Positions 30,773 to 44,900 of a stretch of 64,000 nucleotides of DNA are shown here, in pieces. The position numbers and the translations under genes were made by a program. The number at the start of each line of letters is the position of its first letter. Position 1 is the first letter of the stretch. The DNA is from Membranipora membranacea (taxonomy: Eukaryota > Bryozoa > Gymnolaemata > Cheilostomatida > Membraniporidae), in NCBI GenBank assembly GCA_914767715.1, contig OU612065.1, forward strand, positions 9,982,001 through 10,046,000, given 5' to 3'. The notes beneath the pieces are model-generated. The model saw only the letters and a list, made by a program, of their open reading frames with translations. It did no database searches and was not told where the DNA came from.

Positions 30773-33700
30773 CTAAAAAGAGAAGCAATGAACCTAGGTG
30801 ACATGCCAGTCTATCGTTCAGTCAAGATATTATGCTGCTTTTTTTTTAATTTCGTTGTTGTTGTTTTCAGAGAATAATATTGAGGCTGTACTCTTATAAC
30901 TGCATTCCATGATAACTCGCTACCATTAACTTTTCGACTTCCTACATCCTAATTTTGATGACAGACATAGATTTATTGAAACCAACTAATTGGTTGCGAT
31001 TAACAAACTAAAATTTTCTGCTGACCTTCTATGAGCCTTGGATTGGATTACAAAGAGAGGTTTTTAATAGCCTTACAGGTTATTTTGAAAAACAAGTCAG
31101 TTAACTTTTCAAAGACTACAAAGATCTCGTTGGTGAAAATGTTGTGTTCTTGCAAAGCAATAGTCAAGTCATGGTTATGCAATGTATTCTCCAAATTGTA
31201 CATTGATACAAGGCTTAGCATTCAAATTAGGTTCAAAGACTTGTGGATAATTGGCTGAAGAAGAATGTTGTGTTCAATTTTCAGTCACTGAGGCAGGTTG
31301 GTTAACATTCAAATTTCTAAATATTGGAGAAGCTGGCTTTTAGAACAATGGGGTTGTTGTATACAATAGCAAATGTACTGAAACTTAGCCAGTCACAGTT
31401 GGTCAGGACCTTATTGTTGTTGATAGTTGGACTTCCTAATCCTTAACAATAACAGTGTATGGAGAGAAAAGACCAGGTCATCAAGCAGATTGACCATGTA
31501 CCTGCACAAACTGCCACAACAGGTCGATCCTGGCCTGTGCAACCGAGATCAGCGAGACGGACTTGTGATGACAGGTCCCATAATTAGAGTACGAGTATAA
31601 ACATAGATTTTTACTAACTACTCAATAGATTATCACACAGCTTCAGATCAATAACGGGCAGTGAAATTTCCCAACAGGAGCTAATAGAGAACACAATGGA
31701 CTGATTCAGAAAATGATCAGTTGTGCTGGGTACTGACTAGTATAACAAATCTAAGCCCATCCAATGTGATGAGTATGTATGCTCGGCGTCTCATCATCAA
31801 AGTCGACACACTAGCTACAAATTTCAAACACCCTCAATATCTTTGGCAGTGCATTACTTCTACCTACTCACACTTCAGATACTAGTTTCCTGTCTTACTT
31901 AACTATTCTAATATACACAATAGGGATAGCTCAGTGTCAGAGGCGTTGGACTCAGGATCATTAGTTCCTGAGTTCGAGCCCCACCGGGTGCCACTGTTTG
32001 TCTAGTACTACCTGATTTGGCTGTCGCGGGCCATTAACCCTAGCCGACCTGGAATCGAATAATGGACGATGGCTTGCCATATTGCCTAATACCTTCAAAA
32101 TTGAAGTTGGCGATTACTCTTCATAACATAACATACTATAGTCATCCGTATAATGCCTTCTTAACCTACTAACTACCTGATGTAACGACTGAGAGAGTTT
32201 ATTGCTTGAAGTAGGTACTCTAACTTACTTACATTACTCACTGTCAACTGCACTCTAGTACAAGTAATACTCACTACTGTCCCTCCTGGTTGGACCAAGA
32301 GAGTAGAGTAGTAGAGTACACTGAGTTGAGTAGAGAGAGAGAGAGAGAGAGTAGACTTCCCTCCTTGGTTGGACAACTCTAATACTACTACTCACTCAGG
32401 TCAACCTATGTATGTAGACTACAATTATTATTTTAATATTACTAGCTTCTGCTTCTTAATTGTAGTCGACTGGGTCCTTATAACAATATTATTCTGTAGC
32501 AAGATTTGTCTGTACTTTAGTTAATGTCCAGTCGTTATAAATATCAGTGTAGCAATAGCAGAATTTGGCAGATTGCTGTGGTTGTGGCTGCTATTACCTA
32601 CACTAACTCTCTTAGTTAGTCTACTCTCTATCTCTCTACTCTAGCAGAAGTATTCTACTAGTACTATTACTGTTTGATCAGCAATTTTAGTGAGTGCTTA
32701 TCAAGCATAAAGTACTACTAGCTAGTAGTAGTACTAGTAGTAAGTTTAGTAAGTAACAAACACTTACTTAACTTACACACAACACACAACAATCAACAAC
32801 AAAAACAGATCAGAACACAAAAATCCCTTACTGTTTATTTGGTTTGATAGTAAATTATATTGGTGTTTATGGTGAAAATGAGCATGGTCTATCATGGGCC
32901 TGCAACTTTGCATAATCATACCAGCCTGGACCCATGGTTTTGAAAAATGGAACACAACTGCATTATCACTCACATTTTCTATTCCAATCCCGGTACTTTT
33001 TGTATTACAGGAAGTCTGCACCGATGAATATAAATGCGCATGTGCATGTGACCTAGAAACATATAAACAATGTAGTTTCACTTTCGTTTTAAAATTGACA
33101 CTTGTTCACTCTATTGTAAGGAAGAAGACTTGGCTCTATAGGAGGTACAATATCACAGAAAGTATCAGTTTTCAACCCAGTGAACTTTATATAAAAAAGG
33201 TATTATATATACACATAGAGGAAGGGTAGATATTTAGGCCCTAATTATCTACTGAATACTACTGAATCCTGTAGCACATTTTGGGAAGAGTATGCAGACA
33301 GATAGATTTCATCTTGTTACGGTTGTGCATGTATGTCTGAGCAATGAGTATGTTGCAAGTATCATTGTATTGCATGATATTATTGCTGTTTTCTGTCCAC
33401 ATTAATCTACAATTAATGTTGACATCCTTTAGTATGCATTGGGGGTATCCAGCAGACTTTATTACAAAGCAGACCCAAGTTGGTGCTATCAACCACTCTG
33501 TCATCACAGTCTGACTGAACACAAACCAGTTCTGGCTAAATCTAACAACAAGTTGTGTTAATCGACCTTATCTCATTGTTCGCTCTGCAATCCAGTTCAC
33601 TGTTATGTTCCTCACAGAAGCGTTTAGATGATATAGTGTTTGGGAGAAGAGAAAAATATTAAGAGACTTCATAGTCTATACTGATTTTTCCTACAGCGTT

Positions 33701-34219
33701 TCTTCTACACAATTTAGTCAACAAAATGTTCAACAGCATCAAAAACTGTAGTTCAATGAGATGAGTCACAAAAATACAATAGTATTAAAAGCCTAGCTAT
33801 AGCTAGGTTGTCAATACCAATTGACAACGTAGTTCACTTGTCAACTTAGATAAGCAAGTAAGTGTGCCCTAGAGCAAAGTTATTGGTGAATATGACCCGT
33901 GCAGGGGGCGCAGTCGGACGGGGGGGGGGCGAAATTCTAGAGGGCTCAGGCTATGCCCAGGGATATGTTATATCGGATACTCAATACAGTAAAATTGTGT
34001 CTATTGTTAATTTTAATCTGCAGATATGTCTTTAGAATTATGTTAAAGCACTGCATATCAGAAATATAACTGACAAAATTGTTGAAACAATCAATATTAT
34101 TTTATTAAAATTTATTGTCAGCTGAATGTTTGATGCCGTGTTGTCTAATTAGCAACCTGTGTATCTGTTCGTGTTTATCATTCAGTGTTTCGTGTAAAGA
34201 TTGATAGTATTGTGACATA
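30773..34219. other. Intergenic region between Miro and the WD40 gene (divergent pair)
   Basis: No coding exon found. It holds the SINE at 31922-32136, a short (GA)n tract near 32335-32351, AGT/ACT-rich low-complexity sequence at 32600-32760 and a G10 run at 33920-33929. Both flanking genes are transcribed away from it, so promoters are expected near 30.8 and 34.2 kb, but no clear TATA or initiator could be assigned. Confidence 0.6.
31922..32136 (+). mobile_element. tRNA-derived SINE
   Basis: The 5' end GGGATAGCTCAGTGTCAGAGG has a pol III A box (TAGCTCAGTGTCAG) and, about 30 bases on, a B box (GAGTTCGAGCCCC). The tRNA-like part is then followed by about 130 bp of unrelated sequence and a short ATAAC-type tail (CATAACATAACATA). 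The anticodon stem cannot pair properly, so it is not a functional tRNA. Flanking duplications could not be fixed. Confidence 0.7.
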
Positions 34220-37200
34220 ATGGCTAGAAGGAATATTGAGGCTGCCATACAGGCGAGTAAGGAGTTAGAACTGGAAGGTGAGGTCAAAAGATAATTTTTT
34301 ACGCTGTTGTCAATGGCAGCACACCTGATACTTCTACTGATCACCATTTCTTTCTTTATAGTTCTAATTTACCTTACTTGCATGCATATCAGATCTAAGT
34401 AGCCTTATCTCAAAGGCCGTTGAGATAATTGTTTATAAATACAGGTAAGCTACTGCCATGTAAAACCCCTAACTCATACAGTAAACTGGAAGATTACAAG
34501 ACTATAACAAGTGAGGAGGAGATTGACGGTGTATACAGCCTACAGTACTCTCCCGATGGGTCTGTCTTAGCTGTTGGCTCTGGCAATGAAGCAATGAGGG
34601 TGAGATTAGAATGTGTGATGGCGATTATAAATCATTAGCAGTGATCTTACGTGGGTTTTGTTTTTAACACAAGGCTCCAAGCTTTTGTTAGTATGAAATG
34701 TGCTGTTGGGTTTGAGCTACATTGCAGGTCATTCACATCAACAAATTCAGTTTTATTTCTCAAATTGCTCAGCAAGCGCCTGTTGTTCTATTGTTAGAGG
34801 AAACAATGATTAACTTCCTTACAAAGTTGTTTATCATAGTAATGAAGTGTCGCCATACTGCGTTTAAAATAGAAAATAGTTGTTGGAAAATCAAATCGTA
34901 ACATGCTCTCTCACCAAATGATCCAGTTTCACGCTGCCCCCTGAACGAACTCTTCAAAAGGTTTTATAAATTGGTTCCAGGTATCAAGGGAGCACTTTTA
35001 CTCTGCTTGATAGTCCTAAGGATAAAGATTCTTTTCTCATAAAATATGACCGTAAAAATTTAAAACATTGTTTTTCATATAAAATATATGTACATCAATA
35101 CATAATTTCAGTTATATGAGACTGCAACAGGAAAACACATTGAAGATCTCAGAAAGCCAAGATATGGTGGATACCCAGTAACAAGTATGGCATGGCATCC
35201 TTATGATAATCACATTCTGTTTGCTGCCACATGTCAGGGAAATGTGTATTCAATGGACACTAAATCCCACAGCTGCACTACTGTGGTAAAAGGTGAGCAA
35301 ATTATCAAATAATCTTTACCACTCAAGGTATTGAATCATGTCTGCAAGCAAAAGTAGAATCGGAGTGGCTAAAACAACTTGTTCTGTGTCTCATAGACTC
35401 TAGCCTGGCCTAGACTGTAGCATATCAGCTTGTAAGGACGAAGTAACCGGTGGTGGAACTATATTTTGTTGTGTCTTTGTAGAGTTGAAAAATGAGATAA
35501 ACTGCTTAGATTTCTGTGAAGATGGGTCAATGTTTGCAACATCTGGAAAAGATCTTGCCTTAAGAATATATGACACAAAGACATGCAAGGTAAATTTCCT
35601 GTTCACATAATAATGTTGGTTGCGCACTGGTTAATAATTGATGATTCAGACATGAGAAAAAATATCAATTACGCTGATAAGTAATCAACACTGATTGCAG
35701 GTAAACAGAGCAAGCCATATTCTTTGTCTAAGTTCAGTTTTGATATTGTTGAATCAATGATCATCATCACTAATAAGCATCAGTAGTCCCTGTTTAAGTG
35801 TCCTGCTGTTATGTCTGAAGTGCAACTGAGATTAAAATGGATGAAATTGGATAAAACCTTGTTGAATAGAATTTCTATTTGTATTGAAATGACATGCAAA
35901 TTTTATAATTACTTTGTCAGAATAGAATTGAGCTAAATTGTTTGCTATAGCTGCTAGTCAGAAGATAGCTAAGTGCATGAGTCTACTTCGCAGGTTCAAT
36001 TTTCTTTTCCCAATAGCATTGCGTTTCAGCCAGATTGTTTTACACTCAGTGTAACATTTTTAATTACCAACTGCTCTACTTTTTTCCTAACCATGTGTTT
36101 CATCTTGAACTCCTCGTAGCTGTAATTACAATAGATAGAAGTCTTATTTATGGCCAAATAAGTGCACCCCAGCTATTATCCTGCGTATTTCAGAAACACT
36201 GACATACAAAATAAGCAAATTGGTTCAGAAAGTTTACAGTCCTATCAATTTGCTGATATGAGTTTTGAAAATGCAAGAAGATCATGATACATTTGGCAGT
36301 TTCCCGGTCTGCAAACGATATTTTCAGGGAACTATAGCTTTTTACTTACATACTTATTCAATTACCAAGCCATGCAATCGAGTTTGATTGCATATCGGCC
36401 CTGTAATCAGAAATTCCAGATGACTTGAATTCTTCTGTTTCTAGTGCGCTAGAGGCAATGTCTTCCAATTGTTCAGTGCATTGTCCGTACCTGCCTGCTG
36501 TCAAATGTTCATGTTTAGTCTGGAAAATACACACGGTAAAAATTTGACCTTCCATTCTGTTTTAAATCAGCAAAACCAGTTAAAGTCAAATTATTTTAAA
36601 TAGATAAAACAGTATAAACTCAAAAAGAGAAATTAAAAACATCATCTTTGTCTGTGAAGTTAAAAAGAGTCTACTCACTGCCCACTTGGGACATCTCAAA
36701 TTTCCAATTTTTTTATAAAATTTGTAGCTGCAGTATTAGGTCATTCGAGCTTACTGACAATAGTCCGTTTTGGTTTTTCAGCTTATTCAGACATATGAAG
36801 GTTACAAATATGAAAGACCCCAGGGTGAAACAGAGGTTCAGGGTCATGGTATGAGGGTTTTTGCTCTCAAGTACTCCCCTCAAAACAGTCATATACTTAT
36901 CACTGGCGGCTGGGATAACCATCTCAAGGTAGGATTAATGTTTTCACTTCAACTTCAATTCACCTGCTTCAAACAGGGAGTTTGGGGAAGTTCCTGTTCC
37001 AGGCTAACTTTGAATACTAGAGTTGCCTTGTCTTTATGAAGGGGGAGACAACTCATAATTCAATGAAAATAGGTTAGAGTAAAATATGGCCAAATACCAC
37101 GGCAGATCAAGGAGTCTTTAACTCCTTGTGCAGATGGACAAATTATTTTGTTCACAGAAGATTATCATTACAACACCATTCAGTCTCACAATGAGTAAAG

Positions 37201-39018
37201 TTTACTTGATGTCCATTTTAGGTTTGGGATACAAGGAGCACTGATGGTGTGAAAAGAACTATTGGTGGACCACATCTTTGTGGTGACTCCTTGGATATTA
37301 AGGTAGGAGATCCCGATCAACATTAGTTCCTAAATTCTTAATGCCTGCATAAATTCTGTCCATTAAGGTTGTATCCTATGATTGGTTGGGGTTTGAATTT
37401 GGATAATTTGCCAAATACATTTCCACTATTTGGGGATATTAAAATCAGATTGTACCAACAGACGTATATAATACCAGGAGTTCGGTGTATGAATCTTTAG
37501 ATCATTCATCTCAGTATGATCCATGTACTCTAAAAGGTTCTTTCTTTCCTAATCAGCAAGAGGTAGGTATAAATTAAGTACATTTTCGATTAAAATTAGG
37601 AGTTAAATTTGTCGGTGCAAGCTCTCAATAAATGATACACTGATATGTCATATCCACTTATCACATCAATAATGTATCAGTTGGAAGTGTTCCAATCGTT
37701 TAGCAGCTATTATTTATTCTGCACATCATTTGTTAGACTCTGATTTTCATGAGTGAGCACATACCGAGGGATTACAAGACAAGATAACCAAGTCTGGAGT
37801 TGTTTTTTATAATTTTTCATATATTGACACATCAACACCAAACTAGTAACCGCCAGAAGTAGAAAACTGCTTCTATATAATGAATGTCCTGCCAGTTACA
37901 ATGCTGCATGTGTTTTTGGTTTCAGCCTGATTTAATTAACTCTGCCAACTTAAGTTTCTGGACCTACCTGATAGGTGCAGTAATACAGCGCCTCTACTGT
38001 AATCAGTTATGTGAGTTTTACTTATTTCAGGGCTTCCAGATCCTCACTGGCTCGTGGGTGGCTCAAAATTCCCTTCAGCTGTGGGATTATTCATCTGGTA
38101 AACTGATAAAAAATATCCCCTACCCAGATGATGGTAATGGTGAATACTTGTATGTAGCTCAGTTCTGTGAGAATGACACAGTGGTCGCTGGTGGGAGTGG
38201 AACTAACAATATAAAAGCTATCAACATTCACAGCGGCGAGGTTAGATCGTTAACATAAGAATATCACCCCTCATATGTATTTTATGGCTCAATACTGCCT
38301 ACATAAATTTTTACTCATATCACTGTAAACTTATCCTTTACCTGATGAACAGAAACAATTACAATGGAGTGTTTCAAGTTATTGTTCTTACCAAATTAAC
38401 AGCTTTGTATTTGATTTTGTCCACAGGGTTTAAGAAATGCTCAATTCGATTGTTTAATATGGTGTGCATATGTCTGCCATGAATATGTATTGCATATTGG
38501 GTATCAAATCTAATGTAGCAGTGAATACTGAATTTCAAGCAGGAAATCTGATTCTTCTATAAATTGAAAAAATGAGGAGATAACTCTCAATCCATACTAA
38601 ACTTGGTTGTAAAGAACAAACTGTAGTAAAAAAGAAATTGGCATTCGCGCTTGCTTGAAAAGCTCAATTGTCTCAACCTTGTTACTATTTGTAAGCAAGG
38701 AGTAAGTTTTTGTAAGCTTCCAGGTTAGCTAGTGAAAATCAGTATTGGATACTGCAAGCTAACATTAGGTCGCCCCGAAACTAGCTGAACTGAACTCTAG
38801 CTGGTGTTTCCTATCTAGGGTAAATCTTCACTTATGTTATCCCGTAAATTTGCCTTTGGTTCTTTTAAAGTCTGCATTGTTTATTTGTCTTTATTCAGGT
38901 CCTTGGAAAGATTGACCTTGACGGTAAGTGTGTTCAGGCGCTTGATACCACAAGGGGTGGACAGGTTGTAGCCGTGGGAGGACAACTCAACTCTGTAAAA
39001 ACTGGAGTAATCAGCTGA
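34220..39018 (+). CDS. WD40-repeat protein, 352 aa
   Basis: Eight exons, 1059 nt, consistent phases: 34220-34277, 34445-34599, 35112-35292, 35483-35589, 36782-36928, 37222-37302, 38031-38240, 38899-39018. After a short helical N-terminus (MARRNIEAAIQASKELELEG) the protein is a string of WD blades: VYSLQYSPDGSVLAVGS, VTSMAWHPYDNHILFAA, INCLDFCEDGSMFATSG..LRIYD, VFALKYSPQNSHILITGGWD..VWD, and FQILTGSW..LQLWDY. Blade endings are IYD, VWD and LWDY. The length suits one seven-bladed propeller and nothing else. I do not recognise a named vertebrate orthologue, and no catalytic or localisation motif is visible. It is probably a scaffold. An open 114-nt stretch at 37449-37562 with good splice sites could be an optional exon. 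Confidence 0.88.
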
Positions 39019-41974
39019 TCTAAATCTCTACTTCCTTTTTTACTTCTTTAATAAGTGTATATAGCTTATTTTATTATCGTGTATGTTGTGACTCCAAAGG
39101 TTTGCCTCAATTTTAAGCTATTCAATAGCTTCCATAACCCTTTACACACATGCTATACACCTATACGGTTTCATGTTTGCCCTTCCTGAACAAATCACGA
39201 ACAGTGTGTGCCTAGACGTAGAGATCATATCCTTTTTTTAAAGCTATATTTGGGAATTATGCTGTGATCATCAATCTAATATTATCCATCAGTCCGTCCT
39301 CTTTTTGTAATTTCTGGGGTGATTACAGTCAGTTATGAGCACAGCCACAGGCATGTTAGAGGAGCTACTGTATTTGTTGTAATCATCATTATAGTGTAGT
39401 GAAAGTGCCATTTTTCTTGTTACAGGGTAAGTCATTGATTTATGCTCCAAGTTTGTTGTTCGCTATTAGTTGTTTGCTGCAAAATATATACAGATCTTTT
39501 GATGCAAAGAAGTTTTACAGTAAAGGCATCCATTTATTTGTGAATTGCTTCTTTTTTTTGTGATGAAGTTGGATTGGGTGTGTTTTTAGGAAGGGCCAGG
39601 AGGCTATGGCCCTACCACCTTTTTAGCAGGTTAACTTTGAAAACAAAACCTGAAGCTAGGTTTAGCAATCTATGCTAGTTCACAGCACTTGAATAATGAG
39701 AGTGGTAGGTTTACTGATGAGTGATGGTACTGATATAATCTTGTAGATAATCTTTTATCAATTCTACGCAATATCTTGTCGTACTATTTCACCGTAAAGT
39801 CTGAAAAGATGTTATAAAAAACAATGGTAAGGCTCTAGAGTCAATTAGCTTGAATTAATATATAAAATACAAGCATACATGTATATGCGAAGTATGCAAA
39901 TACAGAAAGAAATGCTGCAAAGGAGTGTTTACCAAGAGTTAGTGTAAAAATATGTTAATAAAAGGAAAATATCGTACCTTTAGCTCCTTCCAAGTGTGTG
40001 CTTTCTTATGATAATACGTTCTTGATTATGACTCGGAAAATTGTATCTTAAATATTCCAGTCAGAGAAAATGTAAATAATAGTATTTAAATGTGTACGCA
40101 GGGAGAAATAATATATTACATGATTCTCCTCTGGCACTCGATAGGTAACTGACAGAGGACCAAATTGACCCTAGACACCGAGTTCAGAGTTGGGCAACAT
40201 AACAATAGGGACACCAGGCTGACCAGTTCTCTAGACCAATCGCACGATAGCAAGAGGGCACCGAAACCAAGATCAAACGAACTCCCACCATTGTCCGAAG
40301 ACTCCCGCAACACTCACTCCAAGCAGCCAGCACTAAGCCACTCCATTGTTTCCAAAATGCCAGATTTAGCAGTTTTAAGGATTAGTGAATGCCAATTTAT
40401 TATGCTATGACAACTCTGACGAACTCGTTGATAGATAAAATCTACCAAATTACATCTAACAATTGAAATAAAACTTCACTCAGACTTAACATAAAATCGT
40501 TATTGTTATCTTATCAGCTATCTTTACACTAGGTATGGGGGCTGGGCCTGGGGTGCCAAATATTGCCTGTATTCTGACCGATGTATTCCATCATCTATCT
40601 CAAACCCGTTCACAGCTTCTTAACATTAGATGCTCTGAATAGACAGTTTTCTGAGGTCTAATTTGAGGAGTTGTCCTCTCTCCAGTTTGGTACTTTTAAC
40701 CCATGCCGCATAGGAAAAACATGCTGAAAGAGGGTTATGTTGAAAACCGCTTATGATAGGATAAAAATGATTTTTGATTCAGAATCATCACCAGGGCCAG
40801 GGCCAGGGTTTCCAAATCATTGGGGACTTGAAAGCTGATAAATCTCAATTTTAGTGATGAAATTCAAGAAAAATTCTGCCAAATTGTCCGCAAAACAGGC
40901 AGGCAATGCTATAATTGACTATCCAAATACAAAATTTATTTTCCAAACTATGTCCCTATCAGTTTTCAATGGTGCAGATTCTGAATCAAAAATCATTTTT
41001 ATCCTAACATTAGCAGTTTTCAAGATAACCCTCTTTTCAGCGTGGGTTAAAAATTAAAAGTACCAAACTGGAGTGAGGACAACTCCGAATTGAGGCTCAA
41101 ATCGGAGCTCAGAAAACTGTCTATAGGAAACTAATAATTCTGGGCATATTCACAATAAAAAAGAGCTGTAAGATGATGGAATGGATGTTCTGAGATGTTT
41201 TAGAGCTGAATGGGTGTGATGTAAATTCTTCTCCAAACAATCAATCGGCGAACAGAGACTTCTCAAAAGAGCTGCCAAAGAGCTTAGACTAAATATGTAC
41301 ATGTACTGTGTGCTGGTCTTACCCTTGCGGCTGCTGTCTCACATAATGGCCCCAAAAATATGACATTTGGCAACAAGTGGGGCTCATCCCCCTTGTTATG
41401 ATTAATTAGCCAGTTTAATTTATGGTAAACTTTTATTTTAATTTTTACAACATTTTTTAAAGTTTATCGAAGAATTTGCTGTACCGACAAGTCGCAGGTC
41501 AGGAATCATAAATCACCATAACACGCAAGTATTAGGGATGATAAAAGACGGCACAAAAACAGAAAATAAATTTATCTTTACTTTTTACAAAAGAATATCA
41601 AAAGGGTGACAAAATGTTGGGCTGTTAAAGTAACATCACAAAACCGATGAGGAACGACACAACTGCAAATCATCATAATTTCATCAACGTAAACAAATAA
41701 CAAATTACAAGAGAACTAAGGTTTTGGCAAAAGCAGCAGACGGCCCAAAGAGATTTGTGATGCGAGCTTAGTCTAAGTATATGGACGGTCTACACACTAC
41801 CCATTTCTAATTACGCTCATTAACAGGAAAAAATTGCAGCTGTTTGAGAAGAAAATGTCATCTTTTAAATTGGGAAAAATCAGCCGATGTTCAAGAATAT
41901 GAGGTAAACGAGCCAGCAACAGCTCAGACCGGTGTAAGCGGACACCAATGCTTACAACATATAACCCCCTGCTG
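39019..41974. other. Convergent intergenic region between the WD40 gene and KMT5
   Basis: Apart from 3' UTR sequence and MITE copy 3 (40639-41124) I see no gene. Short open frames at 40116-40410 on both strands have no family resemblance. Both neighbours end towards this region. Confidence 0.6.
40639..41124 (-). mobile_element. MITE family A, copy 3 (reverse orientation)
   Basis: The arms are as in the other copies (AGACAGTTTTCTGAG at the left, CTCAGAAAACTGTCTAT at the right), but the core reads as the reverse complement of the core in copies 1, 2 and 4. It carries a local triplication of CCAGGG near 40793-40808 and is about 30 bp shorter. It is the only intergenic copy. Confidence 0.85.
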
Positions 41975-44900
41975 TCAGGGTGAGCCATTACCTACAGTGC
42001 CTGCAAATGATAGTTTGATACGTTTTAATCTATGATGGGCAGAGCCCAGTTCAGGTTGATCGTGTCTGACATCAGCTAGTGACTCTGAACTACTAAAATT
42101 TTCAGTGTCTTGGGAAATTGTACTTTGGCTAAAGGTATCGTCATTTAGAAGGCTCTCTTGAGATAGTTGGCTGTCACTATCTTCCTGGAATAATGTGTAG
42201 ACAGGCTGTGGCGTATCACCACCCGCATGAGATGAATCAGTCTCTGTATCACTAGGTCTATGTATGCGTATTTTCAATTTTGGAATTTTTTTGGGATGTT
42301 TATGTTTACTTGTAGGTTTATGTGCTTGATGATTAGAATGCATGAGATCGTTGGAGTTAATACTGGATGTGCTACATGTGCTGGTAAGGCTAGACGTGGC
42401 AGATACAGATTGGTTGCTGCTGGAGCGTCGAGATGTGCGGCACTCTGGTAGAGGTAATCCCTGAGCTAAAACTAACTCTGCATCATATCTAGTGATACCC
42501 CTAGCCTTTAATTCCTCCTTAGTCAATAGATGGGCTTTCTTATGAAGGTTTTGAGATCGTTTATTCCATGAGTCTACAAAATGTGACAAATACAATTGTG
42601 TAATAAGAAATATGCAAAAATTAAAACAGGTTACACTAAAAAGTAAATCATAAAAAGGTACTGGAGAGCAAGCGAACCCTAGTTGTTGTGGTATGAGCTT
42701 CTTTCCTTGATCACCTCATTTGGGTAAAGATTAAAACACGTCTAACTGTGTAGATTAAAATATGTTTAGCTGCATGTTGTCAGTCTGACTTTTTATAATA
42801 TAATCATTTCCAATAATATCAAATGCTGTGAGTCTGTGACCATGTAGTTGCTTTGAGTTTATCATGTTATTATTTTTATTCTAGAGAGATTCATTCTCTG
42901 TAGTACATCCAACAGTCACCCAGAGCAGGGCCGCCATGACACACAAGAGAGAACACAATGTGAACAGACCTGAGCGACTGGGAGAGTTAGATTTACTCTT
43001 TCTTCCCGATACAGATCTGGCGACAGGTCGTAGCAGGTTCTCTGTTTCCTGATGCTGTGACAGCTGTTTAACTGGTTCCACATTCTCATGTGGAAGTTCT
43101 ACAGGCTTAACGTTATGACTGTACTGCACAGCTGATTTAGATTTGAGAGGTTTTACACTGCTGTCTTTCGAATCTGATTCCTCATCAGTGTCTGTTTTAT
43201 TGTTTGTGTATTTGTAGCGCATTTCAGTGTGCCTGAGTGAATATCCATTTTTTGTAGCTGTCTTTATAGGGGAATTAGGTTTAAACTTCCCTGTACCGCG
43301 GCTATAAATATCAGACAATGTAAAAGTGTAGCATGGAATAAATGAACAAAATTTGCTGCATTGAAAGTTCAAATTTATTTTGGATGACAATGACTATGAT
43401 TAGCTCAAGCTGATAATTGTGTGGGTCCATCTTTATCTATTCAACAAACAGTCCTTGTACAATAGATTATTTCTCCCTTCAACAATCTATTAGCGTACTC
43501 CACAAATGCTTTGCTACATGGTTTTTCACACATAATTCTGGTACTATTTAGTGTTCCTTCGATGTCCCCTTTACATCCTGTGAAGTTTCAGATATGGATG
43601 CAAATAACTTGCTGAAATATAGTCCAATGAAGAAATGTTTCTCCAGTTTCTTTTTATTTAATGATTACCTTTCACAAGTTGCACATTCACATAGTGAGTT
43701 CCCATCGCCAAAGAAGTCATCCCCATAGTAGCAGGTTATCTCTTCGCCGATATCGATGTCTCTCAGCACCATAACACATGCTGTGTCTCTACCCGTAGGC
43801 ACAAACTAAATATATTCAAAACATTATTAATAATATTTACATTTAGAAACTGAAATAAAATTTAATAAAGATTGTAGAAATGTGCGCAATGATGGCTAGC
43901 TGGAAGAGTTGCTAAAAAGCCATCACAATGTATTTATGAGAAAATGCCTAATCCCGCAAAACCAATAAATTCTTACTTTACAGTTTGGTCGACAGTCATG
44001 GTTGATGAATGAGGCAGGACCTAGCCAGAGCTGTGCACAGTTTTTACGACATGAGTACATAACACTGAAGTCATTCTGTCCAGTACGTAATATCTGTACT
44101 TCTTCTTCCTTTGTCAGCTCAGCAATACATCCCATCAGTAGTGGTATCTTTTCATCCCTCACCCTACACATAATATTAGATGTTACAGATGTCTACGGGT
44201 AGTCCTTTCAAATAACTGATTACACCCCAAATTGGCAAAAATGAATATGGGAATTCAGATTGTTACTAGAATATGATGACTTACCAATCTTGAGTAGCAC
44301 ATATCATGCCACCCTCGTGACCCTCCATAGAGTATCGCTCACAGGAAGTGATCTCATAACCAGCCTCATTGGAGAACGTTTTCATATACCTCCATGCCTA
44401 AAACAACCACAAACAATATAGCATACAATCTTTATTTAATTCCTCCTCTGCACAATGAGTATACCTAATGACCTCCCTCTTTATTGGTATACCATTGTCA
44501 TTTCATGTTGAAAATTATAATGCAACTATAATTAAGTTATGGACTGTACGGAGTAGACTCAGGCAATGGTTGATTTTCACATTTTTATAACAACATTTGA
44601 ATAGACAGTTTTCTGAGCTCTGATTAAGGCCTCAATCTGGAGTTGTCCTCTCTCCAGTTTGGTACTTTTAACCCACGCCGCATAGGAAAAACGTGCTGAA
44701 AAGAGGGTTATCTTGAAAACCGCTTATAATAGGATAAAAATTATTTTTGATTTAGAATCTGCAACATTGAAAACTCATATGGACATCGTTTGGGAAATAA
44801 TTTTAGAATTTGGATAGTCAATTATAGCATTTTCTGCCATTTCTACCTGTTTTGCGGACAATTTGGCAGAATCTTTCATGAGTTTCGACACTAAAATAAA

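Noticed and set aside
31922-31994. tRNA gene
   Set aside because: A and B boxes fit, but the anticodon arm and acceptor stem do not pair and a SINE-like body and tail follow.
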